A stretch of DNA of 17,287 bases from Nitriliruptoraceae bacterium (lineage in GTDB: Bacteria; Actinomycetota; Nitriliruptoria; Nitriliruptorales; Nitriliruptoraceae). The stretch is taken from positions 1 through 17,287 of the forward strand of contig SKTN01000402.1 in NCBI GenBank assembly GCA_007117945.1. The letters are read 5' to 3'. Position numbers and translations under genes: made by a program. Position 1 is the first letter of the stretch. The number at the start of each line of letters is the position of its first letter. Below the pieces are notes generated by a model that had not been told where the DNA came from, made no database searches, and was given only the letters and a program-made list of their open reading frames with translations. Shown here in pieces: positions 5,076 to 11,366 of this stretch.

Positions 5076-6707
5076 TCACGCCTGTCCGGAGCCCTCAGCC
5101 TCCTCCTTCGACGACCCGAAGAGTGGCTCGTCGAGGGTGGGCGCCGGTGGCTCCTTGGGCTTCTCCACCTGCTCGCTCTGCAGGCCCCTGAGGAGCGCGA
5201 AGAGCATCGCGAACACCAGGATGAAGATCGGGAGGCCGATCACGGTGATCACCTGCTGCAGCGCGACCAGCCCCGTCTCCCCGGCCAGGGCGATCAGGGA
5301 CCCGGCGAGCACGCCCTCGGACAGGCCCCAGAACACGCGCTGGCGGACCGGACCGGGGTCCTCGTCGCCGGTGCACAGGATGTCGACGACCAGGGATGCG
5401 GAGTCGGAGGAGGTCGCGAAGAAGATCGCCACGATCACCACGGCCAGCCCCTGGACGAGGGTGGTGGCGGGGAAGCTCTCGAAGAAGGTGAACATCGCGA
5501 ACTCGGGGCCGAGCCCCACCGCCTCGGTGATGGCACCGCCACCGCCGTTGATGCCGTCGATGTCCATCGCCGACCACCCGAAGATGGCGAACCAGATCAG
5601 CGTGAAGATCGAGGGGGCGAACAGCACGCCCAGGACGAACTCGCGGATCGTGCGCCCACGGGAGATGCGGGCGACGAAGATGCCGATGAAGGGCGACCAC
5701 GTGACCGTCCACGCCCAGTAGAACACGGTCCAGCCACCCTGCCAGCCCCAGCCGTCCTCGCGCTGGTACTGGGCGAGCGTGTCGTTCCAGAACGACAGCG
5801 GGACGATGTTGGAGATGTAGAGCCCGAAGGTTTCGATGATGCCCCGGAGGAGGAACACCGTCGATCCGGCGAACAGCACGAACAGCATCAGGCCGACGGC
5901 CATGCCGATGTTGAGGTTCGACAGCCGCTTGATGCCCTTGTCGAGCCCCGCGACGATCGAGGCCACGGCGACCGCGGTCAGGATGGTGATGATGGTGAGC
6001 TTGACGGGCACGTTGTCCGCGAACCCGAACAGCTCGGTCAGCCCGGCGTTGATCTGGGAGGTGCCGAGCCCGATCGACACCGCCACACCGAACAGGGTGC
6101 CCAGGATCGCGAACACGTCGATGGTCTTGCCGATCGGCCCGTTGATCCGGTCCCCGAGGAAGGGGTAGAAGACCGAACTGACGCGCATCGGCAGCTTGTG
6201 CCGGTAGATCACGTAGGCGAAGGCCAGCCCGGGCAGGGCGAAGATGGTCCAGGTGTGCAGCCCGAGGTGGTACAGCGAGAAGCTCATCGCGTCCTGGGCT
6301 GCCTCGGGTGAGAAGGCCTCCACGCCCGCGACGGGGGGACTGGAGAAGTGCAGGATCGGCTCCGCCACCCCCCAGAACATCAGCACGGTGCCGATACCAC
6401 CGGCGAAGAGCATGGTGAACCAGGAGACGTTGCTGTAGGTCGGACGGTCCCCGGGGTCACCCAGGCGCACGGTCCCGTAGCGGCTCAGGGCGACCCACAG
6501 CAGGAACACCAGCCACGCGGACACACCGCTGATGAAGAACCAACCGAGGTTCTCCACGATCCACTCGCGTCCGAGCAGGAACACCTGCTCGACGAGCCCG
6601 GGTACCGCGATGAGCACCACGAGGAAGACGACCATGAACCCCGCCGAGGCGAAGAAGATCGGTGCGTCGGTTCTCAGACCCAGCTTGTCTGCCAGTCGAT
6701 CGAGCAT
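5076..6707 (-). CDS. BCCT-family compatible-solute transporter (betaine/choline/carnitine type)
   Basis: A secondary transporter expected to import a quaternary ammonium or sulfonium osmolyte such as glycine betaine, choline or DMSP, driven by sodium or protons. The 543-residue protein has about 12 TM helices, the family signature WTVFYWAWTVTWSPFIGIF with its aromatic residues, and the TM3 glycine region AGGIGTVLMFWGVAEP, which differs from the BetP pattern (GMGIG). A charged, Pro/Glu-rich C-terminal tail of about 40 residues could be regulatory. I prefer the ATG at 6707, which follows GGGGGAAGG by 8 nt; a GTG at 6731 would add eight residues but has only a weak site. It lies about 120 nt after fbp on the same strand. 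A weak TGGACA/TAAAGA pair (6810-6784, spacing 15) might give it its own promoter. Substrate cannot be read from sequence. Confidence 0.92.
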   Translation of the reverse strand: MLDRLADKLGLRTDAPIFFASAGFMVVFLVVLIAVPGLVEQVFLLGREWIVENLGWFFISGVSAWLVFLLWVALSRYGTVRLGDPGDRPTYSNVSWFTMLFAGGIGTVLMFWGVAEPILHFSSPPVAGVEAFSPEAAQDAMSFSLYHLGLHTWTIFALPGLAFAYVIYRHKLPMRVSSVFYPFLGDRINGPIGKTIDVFAILGTLFGVAVSIGLGTSQINAGLTELFGFADNVPVKLTIITILTAVAVASIVAGLDKGIKRLSNLNIGMAVGLMLFVLFAGSTVFLLRGIIETFGLYISNIVPLSFWNDTLAQYQREDGWGWQGGWTVFYWAWTVTWSPFIGIFVARISRGRTIREFVLGVLFAPSIFTLIWFAIFGWSAMDIDGINGGGGAITEAVGLGPEFAMFTFFESFPATTLVQGLAVVIVAIFFATSSDSASLVVDILCTGDEDPGPVRQRVFWGLSEGVLAGSLIALAGETGLVALQQVITVIGLPIFILVFAMLFALLRGLQSEQVEKPKEPPAPTLDEPLFGSSKEEAEGSGQA

Positions 6708-6826
6708 CGCCTGCGCCTTCCCCCGTGTCACCGGCTGCCGCCGAGCACAGGAATCGATGGTGGCCCGCCGCTCCGGCCGGGAGTCTTTACGACCGGACCA
6801 CAGATGTCCAGTGGTTTTCCTGGGCC

Positions 6827-7861
6827 TCAGTCGCCGTCGGGGCCCGCCACGAAGGCCTCCAACCGCTCCACCAGGCCCCGCGCACCGACGAACACCGGCG
6901 TGCGCTGGTGGATGTCGGTGGGCACCAGATCGAGCAGCGATTCCCGGCTGTCGGAGCCCCGGCCCCCGGCCTGCTCAGCGAGGTAGGCCAGGGGTGCGCC
7001 CTCGTAGAGCAGCCGGAGCTTGCCCGCGGGCTCCTCGTCGGTCCCGGGGTAGGCGAAGATGCCGCCGTGCAGCAGGTTGCGGTGGAAGTCCGAGACCGCC
7101 GAACCGATGTAGCGCTGGGACATCGTCGGGGTGTCGTCGCGGTTGGCCCAGTCGACGAACCGCTCCACACCCCGCTCCCAGTGGGCCGAGGCGGCCAGGT
7201 TGAAGCTGTAGTAGCTGGGGTCCTCGGGGAACTCCAGGTCGGACCAGGTCAGCAGGAACTCACCCGCCTCCGGGTCGAGGGTGAAGGCGTGGACACCGTC
7301 GCCCGCGCTGTAGACCAGCATCGTCGAGGTGGAGTACAGCAGGTAGCCGGCGGCCACCAGGTCGGAACCCGGCCGCAGCCAGTCCTCGGTGGTCGGGCCG
7401 TTGTCGGGGTCGTGCCGCCGGAACACCCCGAAGATCGTGCCGATGCTGACGTTGGCGTCGATGTTGGAGGAACCGTCCAGCGGGTCGCAGGTCACGACGT
7501 AGGGGCCACCGTCCTCGAACACGGTCACCTCGGGCTGCTCCTCGGATACCAGCGCGCACACCTTGCCGCTCTTGCCGAGCAGCCCGGCGATCACCTGGTC
7601 GGCGTAGACGTCCAGGCTCTTCTGCTCCTCACCCTGGACGTTGGTGACACCGGAGCGCCCCAGCATGTCCGTCAGCCCGGCACGCCGGGTCTTGCTGGAG
7701 ATCAGCTTGCCGGCCAGCGCGATGTCGTAGAGCAGGCCGGTGAGGTTGCCCGTCGCGCCTGCGGGCTGGCGGTCGGCGAGGAAGCGCTTGATGGTGATGA
7801 GTTGGTCGGCGGGGTTCCCGCCGACGGCGGGGGCTGGCGGGTCCGGATCGAAGGTGCTCAT
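6827..7861 (-). CDS. fbp: Fructose-1,6-bisphosphatase, class I
   Basis: It hydrolyses fructose 1,6-bisphosphate to fructose 6-phosphate and phosphate, the committed step of gluconeogenesis, in the cytoplasm with magnesium. The 344-residue protein matches class I length and motifs: VQGEEQKSLDVYAD, SEE (E107, E108), the signature DPLDGSSNID (126-135), GGIFAYPGT, GKLRLLYE and HQRTPVFVG. The ATG at 7861 has GGGAG about 8 nt upstream. Two residues that bind the inhibitor AMP in the pig enzyme appear changed (Glu29 to N39, Lys112 to P120), while T37 and Y121 are kept. Many actinomycetes rely on class II GlpX instead, so a class I enzyme is notable. It sits between crcB2 and the BCCT gene, with a candidate TAGGCT -10 upstream. 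Confidence 0.95.
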   Translation of the reverse strand: MSTFDPDPPAPAVGGNPADQLITIKRFLADRQPAGATGNLTGLLYDIALAGKLISSKTRRAGLTDMLGRSGVTNVQGEEQKSLDVYADQVIAGLLGKSGKVCALVSEEQPEVTVFEDGGPYVVTCDPLDGSSNIDANVSIGTIFGVFRRHDPDNGPTTEDWLRPGSDLVAAGYLLYSTSTMLVYSAGDGVHAFTLDPEAGEFLLTWSDLEFPEDPSYYSFNLAASAHWERGVERFVDWANRDDTPTMSQRYIGSAVSDFHRNLLHGGIFAYPGTDEEPAGKLRLLYEGAPLAYLAEQAGGRGSDSRESLLDLVPTDIHQRTPVFVGARGLVERLEAFVAGPDGD

Positions 7862-7942
7862 GCGGGGCTCCCTGACTCGACGTTGGATGCGGCGGGCGCC
7901 GCAGGACCCTCCCAGGTGGCGTGCGGCTGACCCGGGTCCCCG

Positions 7943-7948
7943 AGCCTA
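7943..7948 (-). promoter_or_regulatory. Candidate -10 for fbp (TAGGCT)
   Basis: TAGGCT on the minus strand fits TANNNT and lies about 82 nt before the fbp start, within the 94-nt gap after crcB2. No clear -35 is seen, so read-through from crcB remains possible. Confidence 0.3.
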
Positions 7949-7955
7949 GGTAGGG

Positions 7956-8333
7956 CTAGGGGGCCGGGAGCAAGGCGACCGCCAGCTGCCAGCCCAGGGC
8001 GGCCGCCGCAACGGAGGCGACCAGGGGCAGCGCCAGGTTGGTGACCGCCTGCCGGCGCGCACCCTCCTCCAGGAGTCGCACGCTCTCGTACATCGCCGTG
8101 GAGAAGGTCGTGTAGGCGCCGAGGAACCCGCCTGCGACGACCTGGCCCACCCCGGGGTCGAGGATCTGCGCCACGGCGAGGGCCGTCACGATCCCGGCCA
8201 GCAGGGACCCGCTGACGTTGACGGTGAAGGTGCCCCACGGCAGCAGGCCGGACGACCGGGTGCTGATCAGGTGGTCGACCACGTAGCGCGTGGTCGCGCC
8301 CAGTGCCCCGGCGACGGCGACGGCGATCCACAT
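7956..8333 (-). CDS. crcB2: Fluoride channel subunit, CrcB/Fluc family (second gene)
   Basis: A four-helix membrane protein of 125 residues that with a partner forms a fluoride-selective export channel. It shows AGALGATTRYV near the N-terminus, WGTFTVNVSGS with the conserved Asn39, and GGFLGAYTTFSTA (about 69-80). The Phe-box pair normally reads TTFSTF; here it is F77 and A80. The ATG at 8333 overlaps the TGA of crcB1 by one base (TGATG), which implies translational coupling; longer upstream in-frame starts would run through crcB1. The adjacent paralogue points to a two-gene heterodimeric Fluc rather than a homodimer. Confidence 0.92.
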   Translation of the reverse strand: MWIAVAVAGALGATTRYVVDHLISTRSSGLLPWGTFTVNVSGSLLAGIVTALAVAQILDPGVGQVVAGGFLGAYTTFSTAMYESVRLLEEGARRQAVTNLALPLVASVAAAALGWQLAVALLPAP

Positions 8334-8788
8334 CACGACCCCGGCTCCCCGCCCGGTCCCGTCGCACCGTGCGCGCCCCGGGGTCCTCGGCCCCCGGGCC
8401 ATCGCCGTGCCAGCCGTACCCCGAGCAGGGCTGCGAGGAGCCCGAGGAGCACCGAGGTGGTGGCGTACAGCCCGGCGAGCCACGTCGCGCCACCGCGCAC
8501 CAGCCCGTCCACCTCCACGGCCAGGGTGCTGTAGGTGGTGAAGGCGCCCAGTGCCCCGGTGCACAGCAGCAGGCGGACGGCCGGATCGAGAGCCAGCCGC
8601 TCGGTCAGCAGGGTCAGGAGCAAGGCGAGCAGGAAGGCCCCGGTCACGTTCTCCAGGAAGGTGACCCAGGGGAAGGCCCCGGGGGCGGGCGGGAACCACG
8701 TCGCGAAGGCCACGCGGGTGACCGCCCCGACCGCCCCACCGAGGGCGACGTAACCGAGGCTGCGACGAGGGGGGAGGCGGCTGCGCAC
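8333..8788 (-). CDS. crcB1: Fluoride channel subunit, CrcB/Fluc family (first gene)
   Basis: A four-helix fluoride-channel subunit of 151 residues, first of a coupled pair. It shows GGAVGAVTRV (17-26), WVTFLENVTGA with the conserved Asn47, and GALGAFTTYSTLA (78-90). The Phe-box positions are Y86 and L89, where single-gene Flucs have two phenylalanines, and the RY dipeptide after the GGxxGA motif is RV. A Gly/Arg/Pro-rich C-terminal tail of about 25 residues follows the last helix. The start is the GTG at 8788, exactly 7 nt after a TACCTT -10 and without a ribosome binding site, so translation is probably leaderless. A divergent DUF190 gene lies 68 nt away. Confidence 0.92.
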   Translation of the reverse strand: MRSRLPPRRSLGYVALGGAVGAVTRVAFATWFPPAPGAFPWVTFLENVTGAFLLALLLTLLTERLALDPAVRLLLCTGALGAFTTYSTLAVEVDGLVRGGATWLAGLYATTSVLLGLLAALLGVRLARRWPGGRGPRGAHGATGPGGEPGS

Positions 8789-8795
8789 GGCCGGG

Positions 8796-8801
8796 AAGGT
8801 A
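8796..8801 (-). promoter_or_regulatory. -10 element of a leaderless crcB1 promoter (TACCTT)
   Basis: On the minus strand TACCTT ends 7 nt before the GTG start of crcB1, the same geometry as tadA. It leaves no room for a 5' leader and hence none for a fluoride riboswitch. Confidence 0.55.
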
Positions 8802-8824
8802 GGCGCCCGCTGTGCGTCGTGACC

Positions 8825-8830
8825 TACGCT
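8825..8830 (+). promoter_or_regulatory. Candidate -10 for the DUF190 gene (TACGCT)
   Basis: TACGCT lies 26 nt before the GTG start at 8857, giving a short leader that contains the GGGAGG ribosome binding site (8845-8850). It is back-to-back with the crcB1 -10 (8796-8801), so both units share one compact divergent promoter region. Confidence 0.45.
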
Positions 8831-8856
8831 GCAGGTGCGTTGTCGGGAGGTGCAGG

Positions 8857-9633
8857 GTGGGTCGCTACCTGATCGTCGCCAACCGGGCGCTGGGTGGGGT
8901 CACGCTGCTCGAGGAGGTCCGTCGCCGCGTGGACACCGGCCGCCCCGCCTGCCACGTGCTGGTCCCCGCCGAACGTCCGGTGCCCACCGACGGTGCGCCG
9001 GACCCCGAGGGTCCGGCCGAGGACCGTCTCGCCGCCGCGCTGGCACGGCTGGCGGAGGTCGGGGCTGCAGCCACCGGCGAGGTGGTCGACGGGGACGCCC
9101 TGGAGGAGGTCGCGGCGGCCCTGGCAGCGGAGCCCTTCGAGGAGGTGCTCGTCGTCACCCTCCCGGGTGGGCTGTCGAACTGGCTCCCCCGCGGTCTGCT
9201 GGAGCACATCCGCAACCTGGTCGATACCCCGGTCCTCCACCTGACCGCGCCCACGGGCGTGACGACCCGCATGACCACCGCCGCGGTGCGGCTGACGGTC
9301 TACCTCGGGGAGAGCGACCGGGCCGGCAACCGGCCCCTCTACACCGAGATCGTGCGCCGTGCCCGCGACGCCGGGCTCGCCGGTGCCACCGTCCTGCGGG
9401 GGCTGGAGGGCTTCGGTGCGAGCCAGGTGGTCCACACCAGCCGCCTGCTGACCCTCTCCGAGGACCTGCCGATCGTGATCGTGCTGGTGGACACCGCCGA
9501 GCGCATGGACGCCTTCCTCCCCGTGCTCGACGGGATGGTCGGCGGTGGACTGGTCGTCCGCGAGGACGTCGAGGTGCTCCGCTACGCCGCCGCCGATCGG
9601 GGGGAGGGCGAGCAGCGGTCGCGACGGGGCTGA
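8857..9633 (+). CDS. Two-domain protein: actinobacterial N-terminal domain fused to DUF190
   Basis: The product has 258 residues. The C-terminal part (about 145-245) is a clear DUF190 domain: LTVYLGESDR, PLYTEIVRRARDAGLAGATV, RGLEGFGAS, SRLLTLSEDLPIVI and VDTAER. DUF190 proteins are PII-like in fold and are often encoded beside crcB, as here, but their biochemical role is not settled. The N-terminal part (1-140) starts RYLIVANRALGG and looks like an alpha/beta nucleotide-binding or stress-protein-like domain of unknown function. The start is the GTG at 8857 with GGGAGG 6 nt upstream; upstream in-frame starts overlap the promoter. It is divergent from crcB1-crcB2 and converges on the 161-residue orphan with a 26-nt gap. 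A role in sensing or modulating fluoride export is inferred from context. Confidence 0.88.
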   Translation: MGRYLIVANRALGGVTLLEEVRRRVDTGRPACHVLVPAERPVPTDGAPDPEGPAEDRLAAALARLAEVGAAATGEVVDGDALEEVAAALAAEPFEEVLVVTLPGGLSNWLPRGLLEHIRNLVDTPVLHLTAPTGVTTRMTTAAVRLTVYLGESDRAGNRPLYTEIVRRARDAGLAGATVLRGLEGFGASQVVHTSRLLTLSEDLPIVIVLVDTAERMDAFLPVLDGMVGGGLVVREDVEVLRYAAADRGEGEQRSRRG

Positions 9634-9659
9634 GGGCCGTCGCCGCCGGCCAGCGGGGA

Positions 9660-10145
9660 CTACGCGCTCCGGGAAGCCTGGTCCTGGACCGGTGTCAGCT
9701 CCCCGGCGATGGCGCCCAGCAGCGACTGCAGCGTGGCGCGGGCCACCCGGTGGAAGGCCAGTTCATCGATGGCGGCGCCCAGTTCGCCGCCGGGGGGCTG
9801 GTAGCGGCCGTCGATCAGTAGCGCCGGGGTGTCCGGCTCGAGGTAGAGGCCGATCTCGCCGTCGAAGGCGGGCAGCAGCCGGTCGAGGGGGCGGGCCGAG
9901 CGGTCCGTGCTGGCCGTGGTCGGGTCCCAGGACAGCGAACGCCACACCGCGTCCGTCGCCGACCACGGGTTGCCGACCCGGGTCACCACGGAGCGGCGGA
10001 TGCGTCCCCAGGACACCCCGACGAGCCAGTCGCCGTCGCCCGTGGGGCGGCTGTCGGGCAGCCACGACGGCTCACCCTCGAAGGCGGCACGCAGCGGTGC
10101 CGCAGCACCGATGACGGGTTGGAACACGCTGACCTGACCTGCCAC
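9660..10145 (-). CDS. Uncharacterised 161-residue protein
   Basis: I do not recognise this protein. It is soluble-looking, with no signal peptide or membrane segment. It is rich in Trp (WLPDSRP, DWLVGVSWGRIRR, WRSLSWDP) and acidic residues, and has a C-terminal amphipathic stretch (ELAFHRVARATLQSLLGAIAGEL). The start chosen is the GTG at 10145, which follows AGGGAG by 5 nt; a longer form to 10196 has no site. It is the last gene on the minus strand after patatin, separated by 167 nt that hold small hairpins. Its codon use looks like its neighbours, which supports a real gene. Function is unknown. Confidence 0.7.
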   Translation of the reverse strand: MAGQVSVFQPVIGAAAPLRAAFEGEPSWLPDSRPTGDGDWLVGVSWGRIRRSVVTRVGNPWSATDAVWRSLSWDPTTASTDRSARPLDRLLPAFDGEIGLYLEPDTPALLIDGRYQPPGGELGAAIDELAFHRVARATLQSLLGAIAGELTPVQDQASRSA

Positions 10146-10312
10146 GTCCGCTCCCTGTGTACCTCGGCGTCGAACGCCGGGGACAGCTCGGCCCACGGCG
10201 ACGGTCGGTACCGTCGGGGGCGCGGCGACGCGCGACTACGGCCGATCGGTGGGACCTCTAGGGTCCTTGGTCCCGATCTCGCCGCCGGACCCCGTGGGGC
10301 CGGTGGCCGGTG
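10146..10312. other. Intergenic region with small hairpins between patatin and the orphan gene
   Basis: Three short inverted repeats are visible: CGGCGT-CGA-ACGCCG (10165-10179), CGACGGT-CGGT-ACCGTCG (10199-10216) and GGGACC with GGTCCC (10251-10274). The last is the best candidate for a patatin terminator on the minus strand. None has a T-tract. No small gene is evident. Confidence 0.4.
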
Positions 10313-11353
10313 TCAGGGATGCTGCGCGGGGATGCCCTCGAGGGCGGCTGCCGTGCGCTGCCGCCCGATCGCGATCAACTCCTCGGCACGGTGGAAGTCC
10401 AGGGTCCGGCAGGCATCACGGGGGACGGAGACGAGGACGTCGGGTGGATAGGCCGCCAGCCGGAAGCGGGTGACCGAGGCCTGCATCGCCTCCACCGACA
10501 GCTGCATCACCTCGAGGGTCCGCAGCCCCTGGGGTGTCGGCGCGAACCAGCCCTGCTCGTCGGGGTCGGGGAGCGCGGCCCCGCCCGCCGAGTGCCCGGT
10601 CCGCCCCGTGGCCTCCGGCACCTCGGGCTCACGCACCCCGTTGAACCACCCGGCGACCGCCCGGACCAGGTCGTGCTCGAGGAGCGGGTTGGCCTCGCGG
10701 CGGGCCCGCAGGGCGACCTCGTCAGCCGACGCGTGCTGGTCGCCGGCGCCCCGCTGCCCGGCCTCCACGGCCGCCGGCGCCGTCCCCGAGCCCGTCAGGT
10801 GCTCCTCGGACAGCGAGACGGCGATGGTCACGTCCGCTGCCGCCGCGGCGGTCGCGGCCACGGGGATGGGGTTGAGCAGGCCACCGTCGGCCAGGAGCCG
10901 GCCCTGCAGCACCACGGGGGTGATGAAGCTCGGCAGCGCGATCGACGCGCGGATCGCGGGGGCGAGGGGACCGCGTTGGAACCACACCTCCCTGCCGGCC
11001 AGCAGGTCCGTCGCGACCGCGGTGTAGGGGATGTCCAGGTCCTCGATGGTCCGCTCCCCGAGCAGCTCGGTGACCTTGGCGAACACCTTCTCCGCCCGGA
11101 TGGCGCCCGGCGCCCGCAGGGTGGGGTCCAGGAGGCGCAACACGTCCCGTTGGGTCAGCGCACTGGCCCAGTCGGCGTACTCCCGCCGCACCCCCGCGGC
11201 GTGGAGGCCACCCACCAGGGCGCCCATCGAGGTCCCGGCGATGCTGATCACCTCGAAGCCGCGTTCCTCGAGGATCTCGAGCACCCCGATGTGGGCGTAG
11301 CCGCGCGCGCCGCCGCCACCCAGCGCGAGCGCGACGGTCGTGGGACGCGGCAT
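10313..11353 (-). CDS. Patatin-like phospholipase (RssA-type serine hydrolase)
   Basis: A predicted cytoplasmic acyl hydrolase acting on phospholipids or other esters through a Ser-Asp dyad. The 346-residue protein shows the glycine-rich oxyanion segment LGGGGARGYAHIGVLE (11-26), the nucleophile elbow GTSMG with Ser42, and DGG with Asp156. A hydrophilic, low-conservation insertion of about 70 residues follows the core strand near residue 175. The C-terminus DFHRAEELIAIGR is typical of the RssA branch. The start is the ATG at 11353 with GAGGA upstream; it begins 13 nt after the copA stop, so the two are probably co-transcribed. Why a lipase follows a copper pump is unclear. The natural substrate is unknown. 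Confidence 0.9.
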   Translation of the reverse strand: MPRPTTVALALGGGGARGYAHIGVLEILEERGFEVISIAGTSMGALVGGLHAAGVRREYADWASALTQRDVLRLLDPTLRAPGAIRAEKVFAKVTELLGERTIEDLDIPYTAVATDLLAGREVWFQRGPLAPAIRASIALPSFITPVVLQGRLLADGGLLNPIPVAATAAAAADVTIAVSLSEEHLTGSGTAPAAVEAGQRGAGDQHASADEVALRARREANPLLEHDLVRAVAGWFNGVREPEVPEATGRTGHSAGGAALPDPDEQGWFAPTPQGLRTLEVMQLSVEAMQASVTRFRLAAYPPDVLVSVPRDACRTLDFHRAEELIAIGRQRTAAALEGIPAQHP

Positions 11354-11366
11354 CGGTTCCTCGGCC

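Noticed and set aside
5019..6311. Plus-strand open frame (430 codons) antisense to the BCCT gene
   Set aside because: Shadow composition rich in Glu, Asp, His and Arg, opposite a clear 12-TM transporter, and it starts inside the terminator stem.
6662..7930. Plus-strand open frame (422 codons) antisense to fbp
   Set aside because: fbp has the class I signature and correct length; the antisense frame has no recognisable domain.
8789..8856. Fluoride riboswitch upstream of crcB1
   Set aside because: The gap is 68 nt, shared by two promoters, and the conserved riboswitch core was not seen on either strand by eye.
10119..10451. Plus-strand open frame (110 codons) across the patatin-orphan gap
   Set aside because: No ribosome binding site, overlaps both flanking genes on the other strand, and composition is that of a shadow frame.
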